Origin: Azolla caroliniana
Lineage: Eukaryota; Polypodiophyta
Reading direction: 5' to 3'
Assembly: GCA_043228905.1 (NCBI GenBank)
Contig: JBHGNT010000007.1
Coordinates: 14,508,001 to 14,572,000, forward strand
Length of the DNA: 64,000 bases
The position numbers were made by a program, and so were the translations under genes. The notes beneath the pieces were generated by a model that worked only from the letters and a program-made list of their open reading frames with translations, had not been told where the DNA came from and did not search any database. Shown piece by piece: positions 46,322 to 58,480 of this stretch (position 1 is its first letter; each line of letters opens with the position of its first letter).

Positions 46322-47429
46322 TGTCGTGAAGATTTTCGGCAATGGTGTGAAAATCACATAAAACGTACGAAATTGAGTATGATTCATATAAAACAATAAT
46401 AGTGAAGATTCTAATTTTAAGTAAGTTTAATATCTTAGTACAAAAAGATGGAGGTCTTGAAGAGCTTTCAGATGCACTTTACTACATAAGAAACGAACAT
46501 CTGAGTGTCAACTTATGTAGGTAGGAAGTTTGCAAAGACAAAGAGAAAAAATAAAATCGTGAGATATCCCACATATACAGGATAAATAAGGATCTCACCA
46601 TATATAAGGTGGAGCAAAAGCTATTATCTTTTTGTCTATGTGTGGAGCATAGAGAGTTCAAGGTGACTTGAACTAAGCTATTGGATGAATGGATGTGGCC
46701 TGGCTACTTGCAAAGGTTTTGGCCAACCAAAACCGGACCGGCGACGAAGCCGTGGCAATGGGATGGTAACTGACATCCGGCGACGGAACTGAGATCCGGC
46801 ATCTGGCGATCGACGGCTAGATGGATAAATAAATAAATAAATATTTATATATATATAAAAGGAAGGAAAGTAAGGATTTGAACCTTGCACCTCCAAGTTG
46901 AGAGTCAATAAGCTTACCACTAAAGCAACACATTTTCTTGAAATTATATTTTTATCATTGTAACTTTACATGTAAAATCTCATACATGAGAGCTAAAATG
47001 AGTGACATGGTTATCATGCACCACATGTAGTACATGAGCGCCAAATGGCAAACATGCATTTTATGCATGTCTTGTACCCTCAAATGCATGAGGGCATCTA
47101 TAAAAGAGGGGAGGAAAAAGATGAAAGGGCTAATGTAAAATTTTGGGATGATCAAATAAGAAACTTGTAACCCTATTGTTGATGTATCTTGTCTCTCAAA
47201 TCTAAAGTTAAAAGTTCGATCTTATCTCTCTAACTCTCTATCTCTTTCTCGTCATATCAATCTCTCTCAACCTAAAGTCAAGCGTTTAAATCTCATATTA
47301 ATCTCAATCTTTCTCAATCTATCTTAAAAACCTTTCTCGCTAAAGCTAGTGCAAACTTCGAATCCTTACGGTCCAGGACCCCGGTGGTTCCGCCTCGCGA
47401 TCTGCACATAGTGACGGATCTTCACGACA
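46322..47429 (+). repeat. 3' LTR of Gypsy G2
   Basis: 1108 bp, same structure as the 5' LTR including the tRNA-like module (46871-46929) and the terminal TTCACGACA. Confidence 0.9.
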
Positions 47430-48136
47430 CCGTTCCTCTTGTCGAAGCTCAAAAAGACGATTATCACATTGAACAACTTGGGAGATTACCTGGGACAATG
47501 ATGTGGGCTCCAGAAAGTTTAAGAGAAGAATCTTGATATCATTTCGGAGGCCTCGACGAAACCGGTCGCATAAAGCTTGCTCATCCCAGTTGACATCACA
47601 CGCGATCTGGCCAAACTCTGTAGCATAAACGGAAGCTGGACGAGAGCCTTATTGTAAGGAATAGAGTTTCGTGAGTGCCGTTTGTCGTCGTTCTGTCTCT
47701 CCGAATGTGGCTTCAAGATCTGCAAGGAAGGCATGAAAGTTGTCTAGGAGGGGTGATGAGGTCTCAATCAATGGTGCAAACAACGCTTGTGCCAGCCCAG
47801 AGAGAAGACTGCCAATGAGGTCGACCCGAGAGAAGTCACTAGCATAACGTTGGGGTTGTAGGCGGATGATAAGTTGAATTTGATTGATGAAGCCACGAAG
47901 ATCCGCCGTCCAGCCGTTGAATTTGTCAGGTAGGCGGACGTTAGGTTTGAGGACATATGAATGGGAAGATGGAGGAGGGGTTGGGTTAGATGGTGACGGA
48001 AGGTGAGGCTCAACGGGTGAAGGATTGTTGGCTATGCTATTTTGAAGCTCTTGCAATGACTGATGAAGGCTTTCATTTTCTAATTGAAGTTGCTCCAAGG
48101 CTGCCATTACTTGGTTTAAGGCCGAGTCGGACATGG
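47430..48136 (-). pseudogene. Gypsy G1 gag, N-terminal part
   Basis: From ATG 48136: MSDSALNQVMAALEQLQLEN, a coiled-coil-like start. Then PDKFNGWTADLRGFINQIQL and TFGETERRQTALTKLYSLQ, a stop at 47651 (CAA or CAG expected), and ATEFGQIACDVNWDEQALCD. This is a retrotransposon gag of the chromovirus kind. It is cut by G2 at 47429. Confidence 0.75.
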
Positions 48137-48161
48137 TAACAAGAAGGGAAGGTAAACAAAC

Positions 48162-48435
48162 TGTCACAGACGTAGACAAGGGCAAGGACAAATGGGCGAG
48201 CTCAATATTAAGAAAGAGAGAAATATGGATATATAGATAGAGAGGAGCATAGACAAGACAACAAGAGAGAGAGAGAGGGTAGACAAAAGAGTGAGAACTA
48301 AATTATGCTTCCGTAACTGGTGTTGTTCACCTTGATTGTAATCAAGGTGCACCGAAGTATTTATACAAGAATGGGGTGGTTTGCATGTAAGCTAGGAAAA
48401 ATCTAGAGAATGCATGGAAACTTCTACAGAGTGCA
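48162..48435 (-). repeat. 5' LTR of Gypsy G1
   Basis: 274 bp aligned to 35895-36172. Just outside, 48441-48470 holds another TGCATTCTCTAGAAGTTTC start, suggesting a second truncated LTR of the same family. Confidence 0.62.
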
Positions 48436-48528
48436 TGTCTATGCATTCTCTAGAAGTTTCGTGAAAGTTCTAGTGATTAACTTACAATGTAATAAGTTGA
48501 AACTTAAATAATACAATAATGCATAGAT

Positions 48529-48597
48529 GGAATGTAGCTCAATTGGTAAGATTGTCCAATAAGACCAAGAGGTCATGGGTTCAACCCCCTACATTCC
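48529..48597 (+). ncRNA. tRNA-like sequence, probably tRNA pseudogene or SINE head
   Basis: GGAATGT...ACATTCC closes a perfect acceptor-like stem (10 bp with flanking GAT/ATC). TAGCTCAATTGG is a good A box and GGGTTCAACCCC a good B box. At 69 nt, with GATT opposite GCTC in the D stem and a poor anticodon stem, it is unlikely to be a working tRNA. It lies between the G1 LTR and the resumed D gag. Confidence 0.5.
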
Positions 48598-48603
48598 ATC
48601 ATG

Positions 48604-51457
48604 TCTATGATAGCCGAAAGGACCAGGAGTCCGGAACCGATCCGAAGGCCTTGGTCACGAAAGATGACCACAACCAGGGAAGAGGCTGGTATCGGAGTCC
48701 CCAAAACCGGGCCAAATCGGGGACGAGGTCGAAGTGAAGGGGGAGGCCTACTTTCTTCTATTGTGGGAAGCCGAGGCACTTCCAGAAGAACTGTCGACAT
48801 TTCCGGAAAGAGAAAGGAACTGATAGTACCGACGCCGGCAATTGCAACAAGTGAAGAGAAAGTAATGCTCATTACCGAGAAGAATGAGTTAAACCTTGTC
48901 GGCGACGAGACAACCCACGAGTTAAACCTTGTCGGCGACGAGACAACGTGGGTTGTCGATTCTGGAGCGTTGTTCCACCTGACACCAGATCGGAAATACT
49001 TCTCATCCTACACAACCGGTGATCATGGTTGTGTTCGGATGGGGAATGAAGGTACATGCCGAATTGTTGGCATAGGAGATGTGCTGTTGACGACATCAAG
49101 CGGATGCAAGTTGTTATTGAAGGATGTCCGAAATGTATCAGAGGTTCGACTGAACCTGATATTAGCCGGTTTAGGGTTTAGGGTTTAGGGTAGCATCCGG
49201 AACGGAGTTATGAAGTTCAGCAATGGGAGCCTAATGGTGGCCCAAGCCCGGAAGGTCAACACATTGTACTGGATGCATGCTCGGATATGCCAGGAAGAAG
49301 TGAATGTTGCATTCGACACTTCCGATGAGCTGTGGAAGAAGAGACTCTGTCATATGAGCCAGAAGGGGATGAAAAGACTTGCCGTAGACAATCTCATTCC
49401 GGTGAAGGACGTGCAACAATTGTCATGGCGGAAAGCTAAACCGAACCTCCTTCTGGTCAAGAACACCAATGAGACGGAGTGCATGACTGGAGCTAATGCA
49501 TACCAATGTGTATCAAGTGGACACGAAGTCACGTGCCGGATCGCAGTACTTCGTGACTTTCATACATGACCACATCGGGAAGCTGTGGGTCTGACCGTTG
49601 AAGACGAAGGATCATGTGTTATCCGTCTTCAAGGAACTCCACGTGAGAGTGGAAAGAGAAAATGGCCGGAAGCTGAAGGTGATTCGAGCAGATAACGAAG
49701 GAGAATACCGAGGGCAGTTCGAGGAGTACTACCGGTCGAAGGGAATCCGGCTCGAATTCACCGTGCCGAAAACGCCATAATTGAATAGGTTGGCCAAACG
49801 GATGAACTGGACCATGATGGAGACTGTCCGGAGCATGCTGGCACATGTACCCAAGACGTTTTGGGCTGAGGCGCTGATGACAACGACCTATGTGATAAAC
49901 AGATCACCCTTGAAAGGAGACTCACCGCGGAAAGTATGGACCGGTAAAGATATAATCTTACGGGCATCTAAAGGTGTTCGGTTGTCTCGCCTACGTGCAT
50001 GTGGCGAAGGACAAGAGAGCAAAGCTGGATTCGAAGTCTCAACCATGCATATTCCTTGGATACGGCGATGATGAGTTCGGTTATGGGGTGTGGGACCTGG
50101 TCGATAAGAAGGTGCTCGGAGTCGGGATATAGTCTTCATGGAAGACAGGACCATTGCCGACTAGGAGTGGGAGAAGAAGATTATGAATTCCAGATCAACC
50201 AATGAAAACCGGTTTGAGGACACAAGAACTTACCCGGTTGAAAACCAGATGTTAGCTGGTAACCGGATGACACTCGACGAACCGGCCGGATATGGACAAG
50301 AAACCAAACCGACCGAAGAGAAGAAGAAGACACCTGATACGGACAAGATCCCGAATCAGATTCGGATGAGAAACAAACAGAGGAACCGATAGTCTGAAAC
50401 CTGGGATGGAGATATCCTCTCTGAGAGAGAAGATCCCCTGGAGATTTCTGGATGCAGAGCAAGTGTTACTAACCGATGAAGGGGAGCCGGAAAGCTTCGA
50501 AGAAGCAAAGAGAGACATCCACAACCGTAAGTGGTTGAGTGCCATGCAGGATGAGATGGGTTTCCTACATGAGAACCACACAGATGAACTAACGGAGTTG
50601 CCAAAAGGAAAGAGGGCACTCCGGAACAAGTGGGTGTACAAGCTGAAACCGGGAGATGCCAAAAACCCATCGAGATACAAAGCCTAGATGGGTTTGTAGC
50701 AGAAAAAGGGAGTGGATTTCGATGAGATCTTTTCCCCGGTAGTGAAGATGACATCCATCTGGACGGTATTGGGGATAGCGGCAAGCATGGACCTCGAGGT
50801 AGAGCAGCTGGACGTCAAGACGACATTCCTACATGGCGACCTCGAAGAAGAGATCTACATGCATCAACTGGAAGGATTTGAGAAGAAAGGGACGGAGCAC
50901 CTGGTGTGTCGGCTGAAGAAGAGCTTATACGGATTGAAGCAAGCCCCCCGGCAATGGTAATGGAAGTTCGACTCCTTCATGACCGACCAAGGGTACCACA
51001 AAATGCAAGCCGATCACTGCGTGTTTGTGAAGAAATTTGACGAAGGAGATTAACTGATACTCCTCCTATATGTGGATGATATGTTGATCGTCGGACGAGA
51101 CCAAGGCAAAATTTGGATGTTGAAGAAGGCTCTAAACCGGACCTTCTCAATGAAAGACTTGGGTCTAGCAAAACAGATATTGGGAATGCACATCATCCGG
51201 GACCGGTCGAAGAAGCTTATGTAGCAGATATTGGGAGTGCCATCCACCTTGCAAAGAACGCGGCCTGCCATTCCCGGACGAAACATATCCAACGGAGGTA
51301 CCAACAAATACGAGAGAGAGTAGAAGATCAAGAGATCGTGCTGACGAAGATCCACACAGAGGAGAATGGGTCGGATATCTTGACCAAGGTGTTGACAACC
51401 GACAAGCTGGACTCCTGCCGAAAGCGGATCAGGCTGGCGAGACATCCCATGCCGTAG
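48604..51457 (+). pseudogene. Copia D gag 3' end and pol, broken
   Basis: In order: zinc knuckle FFYCGKPRHFQKNCRHFRK; protease WVVDSGALFHLTPDRKYF with a small upstream duplication of ELNLVGDET; pre-integrase LWKKRLCHMSQKGMKRLAVD; integrase VRADNEGEYRGQFEEYYRS-like and FTVPKTP; RT TFLHGDLEEEIYMHQLEGF and LLYVDDMLIVGRDQ; then an abrupt jump near 51225 to the RNase H end (GSAIHLAKNAACHSRTKHIQ). Many stops fall at CAG, CGA or TGG positions of relatives. Telomere repeats replace part of it at 49170-49190. Confidence 0.8.
49170..49190 (+). repeat. Interstitial telomere repeat (TTTAGGG)3 in Copia D pol
   Basis: Three perfect TTTAGGG units sit between AGCCGG and GTAGCATCCGG. In Copia B and C the same two blocks are joined by about 22 bases of coding sequence (DDEGYT). 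The repeat has replaced, not simply added to, coding sequence. Confidence 0.85.
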
Positions 51458-51470
51458 TGAAGGGGTAGAT

Positions 51471-52086
51471 TGCTGGGAAATCAGACCTTCCTGATGGGAT
51501 CTGGTGATGAATCAAGAGGACCCGGTGAGAACCGGAAGAGGCCTGGAAACCGGATCGGATGGACCCAGTGAGAACCAGAAGAGATCCGGAAACCGGATCG
51601 GATGTACCTGGTGAGAACCGGAAGAAAAGACATATTTGTAAATATGTTTTGAGTAAGCCTATTGAGGCTATATTTGTAAATACCCTTAAGTTCGTATAAA
51701 TATAAATATGACTTAGGGCAATCACTATGTGTGTCATTGTGGTTGTCATAGTGTTGTATGTGTCCATAACTGCTGTATAGAGAGAGAGCGAGAGAGTAGC
51801 TACGAGCACTTTCTGTTGTAATCACTGTCTGGCAAAGATCGCGAGCACGAGGTCGTTGCCTCTATGTTTTCACTTTGTATTTCCTCTCATATAATGATAG
51901 TTTGGAGTCTGTGGACTCCCATGGTTTTTCCCTATTAGGGTTTTCCATGTAAACATCTTGTGTACTCTCTATTGTTCGTGTGTGTAAGTGCATTCACTCC
52001 CTACTTCCCATTTTTGTGTATGATTCTCATTGAAGTGATTCTAGACTCGGTTGTGGCCAAGCAATATTCCGCGTTGTTACTCATCA
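51471..52086 (+). repeat. 3' LTR of Copia D
   Basis: 616 bp, TGCTGGGAAATC to TACTCATCA. The second base pair of the end is changed (TGC for TGT). It has three or four CCGGATCGGATG/CCGGTGAGAACCGGAAGAG units that the 5' LTR lacks. Confidence 0.85.
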
Positions 52087-53504
52087 TTTTCAAGAGAAGG
52101 GAAATGACGAGATATGGCCCAACAAGCCGTCGAGCGAGTCGGCTATTTCAATGGTGCAAAAGTCCAATATTTTCTAAAGGTCTACAATGCCCAGATGGAT
52201 TCGAGAGGTGTGAACGAAGATATGAGGTTGGAGTACTTTTGTCAGGTGGTGGCTGATCTACAAAGAGGTGAAAGAGCTTCAAGAAACTCACGACTCAGGG
52301 TGTCCTTCGAGGAAGCTCTATTGGAGGCATACGGATACAAGAAACCGAAGGGATGAGGTCTGTGCGAGTTCGACCAATGGCAATCATCAATGAAGACCCA
52401 CCAAAGTGTCATGCATACGTTCTTAGAGTTTGAGCATTGTTTTGCTCAACTCTCAATGTGGGAACAAAGATTGGTAGGGGTGGATAAGGTCTTGATGTTC
52501 GTGAAGTCGATCGATCGAAGGGAAAGGATGGTCATCAGACTCAAACTTGAAGAATATTATGGTGCAAATTGCCTCACCGAGGATTGGACGAAAGTGGAAA
52601 GAGTATGTTGACTACACGATAAGAGGAAGACAAGACAACCCACGTGGGATGGTGAAAGGAGGACGGCATGCGACTACAAACTACCACCTAAAGAAAAGAG
52701 CTTGAAGAGGGAAGGTTTGACAGTACTCTACATAGAGACCTTCGCACTCCCCTCTCAAAGGAGGCATATGAGATTTTAAAGGTGCAAGTCGAGGCCAAAG
52801 AGAATCTTATAATGGAGCCAAAACCGAGTCAAATGGTGATCAAGGAAGAAGAGGCCTCCCAACAAAGGTGGTGTAATGATACGGCCAATACGAAGGGCCA
52901 GGTTCGGTACGACAAGACCACGGGAGAAGGTGTGAACCAACCCACCTTCTCGACTTATGGAGGAACGACAGTCAAGAGAAAGACCGAAGACTCGAGAGCA
53001 GGAAATGTTACTTTAAGAGTGGACGAGCATTTCGGAACACACGTTGTTTCTGAAATATTGAGTGATGAAGGTGCAAGCAGGAGCAAAGTTTGCGTGATCG
53101 AAGGAGATAAAGAGCGTGAGGCCAATGTGATTGAGGCGGTAGCAAACGCGAATAACAATGTTGAGGGAAAGATGGCTATGGATGAGAAGACGGTGACTAA
53201 TGGTGCCGAGGTTCTCCCCACAATTGTTCCTGAGACTTCGGCAGTTGTGCCCGACTGCCAACGTGAGATCGGAGAGACGGAAGGTGGCAGTAGGAAATCG
53301 AAGGACCGAAACATCGATGAGGACGAGGAGGATGACCATAGACGAAGGGATCCCTCCACACCGGTTCCGAAAACTTCGGTAGTTGTGCTCGAGAGCCAAC
53401 ATAAGACCAGAGAGATGGAAGGTGGAAGCGAGGAGATGAGGGTCGAAGCTAGCACATACGGAGGAACGGTGACCAACAAGGAGGCCAAAAACAAAGCTAC
53501 AATA
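52087..53504 (+). pseudogene. Gypsy-like element E gag
   Basis: Frames show DMAQQAVERVGYFNGAKVQY, FLEFEHCFAQLSMWEQRLVG, LMFVKSIDRRERMVIRLKLE and NCLTEDWTKVERVC, the plant Gypsy gag pattern also seen in G2. From 52782 a hydrophilic frame has two related segments (VPETSAVVPDCQREIGETEG and VPKTSVVVLESQHKTREMEG). It is broken upstream by a stop at 52356 and interrupted in frame by transposon copy 2. The 5' start is at about 34838, before Copia D. Confidence 0.65.
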
Positions 53505-53540
53505 AACACGTTCGCGTTCACAAGTGGAAGGATCGTGCAT
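53505..53540. repeat. Terminal inverted repeat, methyltransferase-side end of copy 2
   Basis: Starts AACACGTTCGCGTTCACAAG, then TGGAAGGATCGTGCAT. It is followed by TTCCACTTGT, keeping the inner 10-bp inverted repeat of this end. Confidence 0.92.
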
Positions 53541-56500
53541 TCCACTTGTAGAATCTTCTTGAAACTATCCAAATATACCCTCTCTACAAAAATTGGATGC
53601 ACTAGTATCACATGTTCCACAACTTGATTAGAATTTGCAAATATAAAAATACATGATAGGTCTACGAGTGGAGATCATTAGAAATTCAAATAAGTTTGGA
53701 TGTGTTCATAAGTTAATGTAGGCATAATAAAGTTCAACAATGGCTCAATATGTCACTAATGTGCGACATGGGAAACACTAAGTTAAAGACTTATATTAAT
53801 TTGGTAAGTTTTACAAAAATATGAGGTGTACTTGTAACCATACTAATAAAATGAGTTATAATTTATACTTTGACCCATACTCGCATGTATATAATTGTGG
53901 ACAACGTAGGATAGTGCACTTTAGGATAATGTGATTGGAATAACTAACTTATTAAGGTATTTAATACTTGTATTTAAAGTTGATCTAATCTATTCCTCAG
54001 TTTGTTCGTATGGGATCAAACCTAATGTCTATAATTGTGGACAATGTAAGACAGTGAACTTTAGGATAATTTGGTTGAAATAACAAACCTATTAAGGCAT
54101 TTATACTTGTATTTAAAATTTATCTAATCTATTCCTTAGGTGATTCACACGAGATCAAACTCCGAACGAAAACGCTAGTGGAACTACAAGTGTATAAAAA
54201 CATGCGGATAATGCTAGTGGAACCATTATCAACACACTACACAATCTAAGCAGCAATGGAAGAGAAACATAATAGTTTTAACAATAGAAGACAAAGATCT
54301 AGAATAACAACATGGACAGTCATAGCAACAGTTCTACGACCATGTTATGTTAAGGTAAAGTTTGACCAAAATCAACCTCAATTTAAACTAATTCTTGTTT
54401 CTCCATAAATTTGGTAGTCAACAATGTACGCGGTGAAACCAATGTCATAAGTCTAGTCACCAAGTATATAAAAATAAAATTGAAACATATAGAAGATTAT
54501 AAAGAATAGAATCCACCAAGTAAAACCCAAAATTTGTATTAATAATGTGAATTCCAAACAATACATTTCGCGTTTTAAAAAGAGTCTATTACATAGCAAG
54601 CAAATCGTCAATGTCATTTTCTTCGTCATCCTGTATAGAACTCTCTTCGGCTATACGTGCATTGGCTTCCCCTGTTAGCCAAGCCAACGAAATATCTTCT
54701 ATAAGCTCATCATCAAGCTCTATTAGCTCCCTTGGTTCCCCGGCTAACGGAAGAATAGGCTCTCGTGAAGCAGGTTGAAACCTTTCGGTATCAGCGAGGT
54801 TCTTTGCACCGACCTTCTCGTCCTGGTCTGGCCACTCCCACAAAGCCTTAATTCTCATGTTTATAAATATAACTTGCTCCTCGTCCTTCTCCAATGCCAC
54901 TGTGTTTCGAAAGAGCTTCAACGCATATGCAGACGTTGTCCCTGTGAAGAAAGTAAAAAGAAGAATTAGTTCTCAAACAAAAAAGATTCAATATTGGTTA
55001 TCTCAACATCGTTAACCTAGTTCGAGGAATACCTGTGCCAGAAAAGGGGTCTAATATCCAATTTCCTTCTATAGAAAACATCTCGATCAAGCGCATCATA
55101 AGTCGTTGAGGTTTTTGGTATGGATTGACAAGTCCTCGTTCTGTCGTGGGGACATGTCGCAATTTCCGTGTCACTCTTGGATATACCAGCAAATTTGAAC
55201 CTCCCACTTCATTAGAATGTTGCTTGATTCTTTATTTCTTAATTTCATCGAAGTAGCCAACCGTAATGTATTCAATAGCATTTACGAACCGAAAGGTTCG
55301 CCCACTATTTACATTGGTTTTTATCCTATAACAAATATTACATTGAGTTAAGAATAGATTGAACAATCTTAAGAAAGGAAATATAGTGAATGAGACATAT
55401 AAATAATCCTTACCATGCAAGGTTCTCGATGCCATGGTGATGAGATTTCAAAGCTTGAACTACCGAGTACCCTTGATCCATACTATGAAAGACAACTATT
55501 CTCCACAAGGATGCAGTCATTAGCTCAGCAAAATCCTTGACCATCTTCTCTAACTGTTTAAACCTAAACGGTTCATCGTCGTATGATGACCCTGCCATTC
55601 GAAATCCGTATGGAATATCCGCAATCATTAGCGTATATTCCTTCTTTGGCACTTTTTGGATCATGTCAACGACATCGCCGCAAACCATGTTGTAGTAAAG
55701 ATCTCTCGTAATATCCTTTTTGTGGCTAAATTTTTTGAAGGAGCCATCTTATTCAATTTCGTACGCCTTGACTAAGCGATGATCCTTTTCTTTTCTAGCT
55801 CTCTCGAGATGTGCAAGGAAGGATTGCGGGAAATTGTGTATATCCTTAAATTCTCCTTGTTTCTTGCCACGACACGGTTTATAATAGAAGCAATAAGACA
55901 TCAAGTATTATTACACAACCTCTACATATGAGGAAAGCTTAATGAAAAGCAACCAATACTAACCCAATCCTTGAATGCAATAAAATAGTCGGATAACGCC
56001 TTATATGAAGACGTTAGAGGATAATCCTCGGTCACTTGTTCCCAAGTCATACATCCAAGTTGTTTCATCATAACTTCTTGGATCTTCATGTACACCTTAT
56101 GACTGTGAAATTAGAAAACAAGATTAGAACTTTCAATTGCACCATATTGAATTCAATATCACTATTTGAAATACTTATTAAACTCAGTGACCATTTCTTC
56201 AAGGCTTAAATCTTTCGTCACAACCCTTGACAAAACAGACACAAGAAGCTGCTCATCCTTAATACCTTGCATCGCTCTCTACAGAGACAACTTCATGTCG
56301 TCAGCCGCTCTTCAATTGTCAAATCAATTTTCTTGGCCGCTTGTGACTTTAATTCTAGTTGAGGGTCTACCTTACATTTCTTTTGTCGTTGACCCTTGAC
56401 CTCCTTATTCTCCCACATTGAGAAGATTTGATCTTGTAGGTCCCAAACTTCTCCATCTCTAAAGGCAAGTTGAAACCAGGACTCATATTTTCGAAGACCA

Positions 56501-57599
56501 TCGGACTTAACATTATCATCCACCACAATGTCGACTTCACGCAGGCATTGAGGTCGTACGCCTGGATGTAGCTTCACACCGAACTTTTGTTTGACGTCCA
56601 AATACTCTTAGTGGAAGAACCTTATATGCTCAATCGATGACATTTTCTGCCTATAGTCATTATCGTTATTGTGGTCCCATGCCAACAACTTTGCCTCTTC
56701 AGTTGTAAGGCCCACGTAAATTTTGCACTCGGCATACTTGAAGAAGAAAGTCGTTGGATGTTCTCTCACAAGTTGCCGACATGCCTCTGCCAAATGCGAT
56801 CCACCAATTACAAAGTAATTGTATTGATCATGCTTTCTTAGGTCGAAATCTTCAATGGTTTCACATTCTTCGGGATCTACCATAACAATAAAAGGCAGAA
56901 CGGTAGCATGTGGATTAATTTACATTTTTTTCTTGAGATTTTGAACATGCATTCGGTGTGGCTCTCTGATCTCAAGTGGTCTTTGTCCTGTTTTTTCATC
57001 AATTGGAGAGCCCTATATCCGGAGCTTTATCTTCTTCACAGGTCGGTCTGACAAGTTCTCAAACGACCTATATAAGAAAGGACATGCAAAAACATAAGTT
57101 AGGTGGTCACGTAGATTAAGGTTGTATATTAAAATATACATAATTAGACGAAGACTAAAACTAGCAGACGATTTGTGGTAAACTATAAATATCAATCATG
57201 TATTGAGTGAACATGATAGTCCTTTATTCAGAAATTCATTCTAGGAAGGGCTATTCAACTTTGAAAATTATATATCTTAATAAGTATACAAGGATATATA
57301 TCATCTTGAAGGGTAGGTATGGCTTATATTGATTCCATATCCTTATTGTAGAGAATTTGCATATGACAGACTTAAATTTGGTATCATAAAGGTAATTCGT
57401 GGGTTATTTTCTATTATTTTAAGCTATAATAGGTCATAAAACCTTTTTAAGCAAGGTCCCTAGTTGTTACAAAATATGGCAAATGTCACTAAAAAAGTCT
57501 GACTTTGACAGAAAATTTGGTATCTTCTCACACATATACTAAATTGTTCCCCCAAAGACACAATATTCCAGTTTAAATTTTGTGTTTATACAGTCACTC

Positions 57600-58480
57600 G
57601 ATACATTTTCGTAGTGTAATTCGCACACTACGTGAAAAATTACATTTTGGTTTCTCCGGATAGGATATGGAGTACCCAGTGAGAACCGGAAGGAAGAACT
57701 GGTGAGGACCGAAACCAGTAAGGAGACCGGCAAGAGCCAGATGAAGGCCGGTGAGAGTCGGTGAGAAATGGACGAAGAGGACCGGTAAGAAGGATACGGT
57801 AAGAACCGGATAAAGAAAACCGGATGAAGCAGAACCGGCAAGAGCCGGATGAAGAAGGCCGATGAGAGTCTCTCACCAGATGAAGAGACATATTTGTAAA
57901 TAGAAGAAAGTATAAAATTATATATTACATGCATAGGGCAAGAATCGAACCTTGCACCTCCATGTTCATAATGTTAAGCCTTATCATTATACATGCGTAT
58001 TATGAATTTTAAAGTTATACTAAACTTTATCCCATGTAAAATTTCTAGACATGCATCGTACAAAAAGTTATTCATGCATAGACACTTGAGTTAAAAGAAA
58101 AGATGAGACAGAAAGCTAATCATGCACATGCAGTGTGCATGAAAACTAAAAATAGGAAAAGCATGATGCTTGCATGTGATAAACTTAGACTCTTCCAACA
58201 CTATATAAGGAAGAGAGAAAGATGTATAGAGGTTGTTGATTATTTTACAAGGGTTGATTAATATAATATAATTGTGGGATCTACAAGTTTGCTAACTATT
58301 TTTCTCTCTTAATTTGAGTACTCACTAATACACTATACCCGTGGGATTCACGAGTTTTTCATATCTTTCTTTCTTACAATATATTTCATATTCTTAATTG
58401 CCTTAGAATTTTCTTTCTCCTAGTCCAAAACCCCAACGATTCCCACCCGACTCACGCAACGATCCGGAGCCGCAAGGCAC
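57600..58480. mobile_element. Repeat insertion in intron 1 of copy 2
   Basis: Absent from copy 1. It starts inside a palindrome unit (left half CACTCGATAC near 57592, right half from about 58485). The first part (57650-57900) resembles the Copia D LTR (CCGGTGAGAA units, GACATATTTGTAAATAG). The second (57905-58480) resembles a Gypsy LTR with a minus-strand tRNA-like module (B box GGTTCGATTCTTGC at 57937-57960), a TATA box near 58202 and an end in GGCACGACA. No clear duplication flanks it. Confidence 0.55.

Larger units (their letters stand above)
39401..47429 (+). mobile_element. Gypsy element G2, full length
   Basis: Two LTRs of equal length (1108 bp; 39401-40508 and 46322-47429) differ at roughly 15 positions by eye. 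Both ends carry the inverted TGTCGTGAAGAT/ATCTTCACGACA. The primer site region TGGTGAACCCCACGTG follows the 5' LTR; TTTGGTGGGGGTGGA precedes the 3' LTR. It splits G1 between gag and protease. Flanks CCCAT and CCGTT do not match, so the TSD is mutated or the junction altered. Confidence 0.88.
35895..48435 (-). mobile_element. Gypsy element G1 (Tekay-like pol), host of G2
   Basis: Short LTRs 35895-36172 and 48162-48435 align over their length (GGCAAGGACAA, TTATGCTTCCGTAAC, GAAGTATTTATACAAGAATG). On the minus strand they run TGCA(T/C)TCT...GTGACA. Gag lies at the right (47430-48136), RT-RNase H at the left (36290-38895); G2 is inserted between them. No matching 5-bp duplication is found at the outer edges, so one edge may be altered. 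Confidence 0.72.
34891..52086 (+). mobile_element. Copia element D, host of Gypsy G1 and G2
   Basis: LTRs 34891-35389 and 51471-52086 are flanked by the exact duplication TTTTC (34886-34890 and 52087-52091). The primer site ACTGGTATCAGAGCGAAC follows the 5' LTR and AAGGGGTAGA precedes the 3' LTR. The gag is interrupted by Gypsy G1 between about 35894 and 48436. Pol is degenerate and lacks part of RNase H. It is of the same gag-pol family as B. Confidence 0.86.

Noticed and set aside
35895-48435. Target duplication for Gypsy G1
   Set aside because: Flanks GCCGG and TGTCT do not match at any nearby boundary choice, so none is claimed.
48529-48597. Functional tRNA gene
   Set aside because: Too short, mismatched D stem and no proper anticodon loop with T33.
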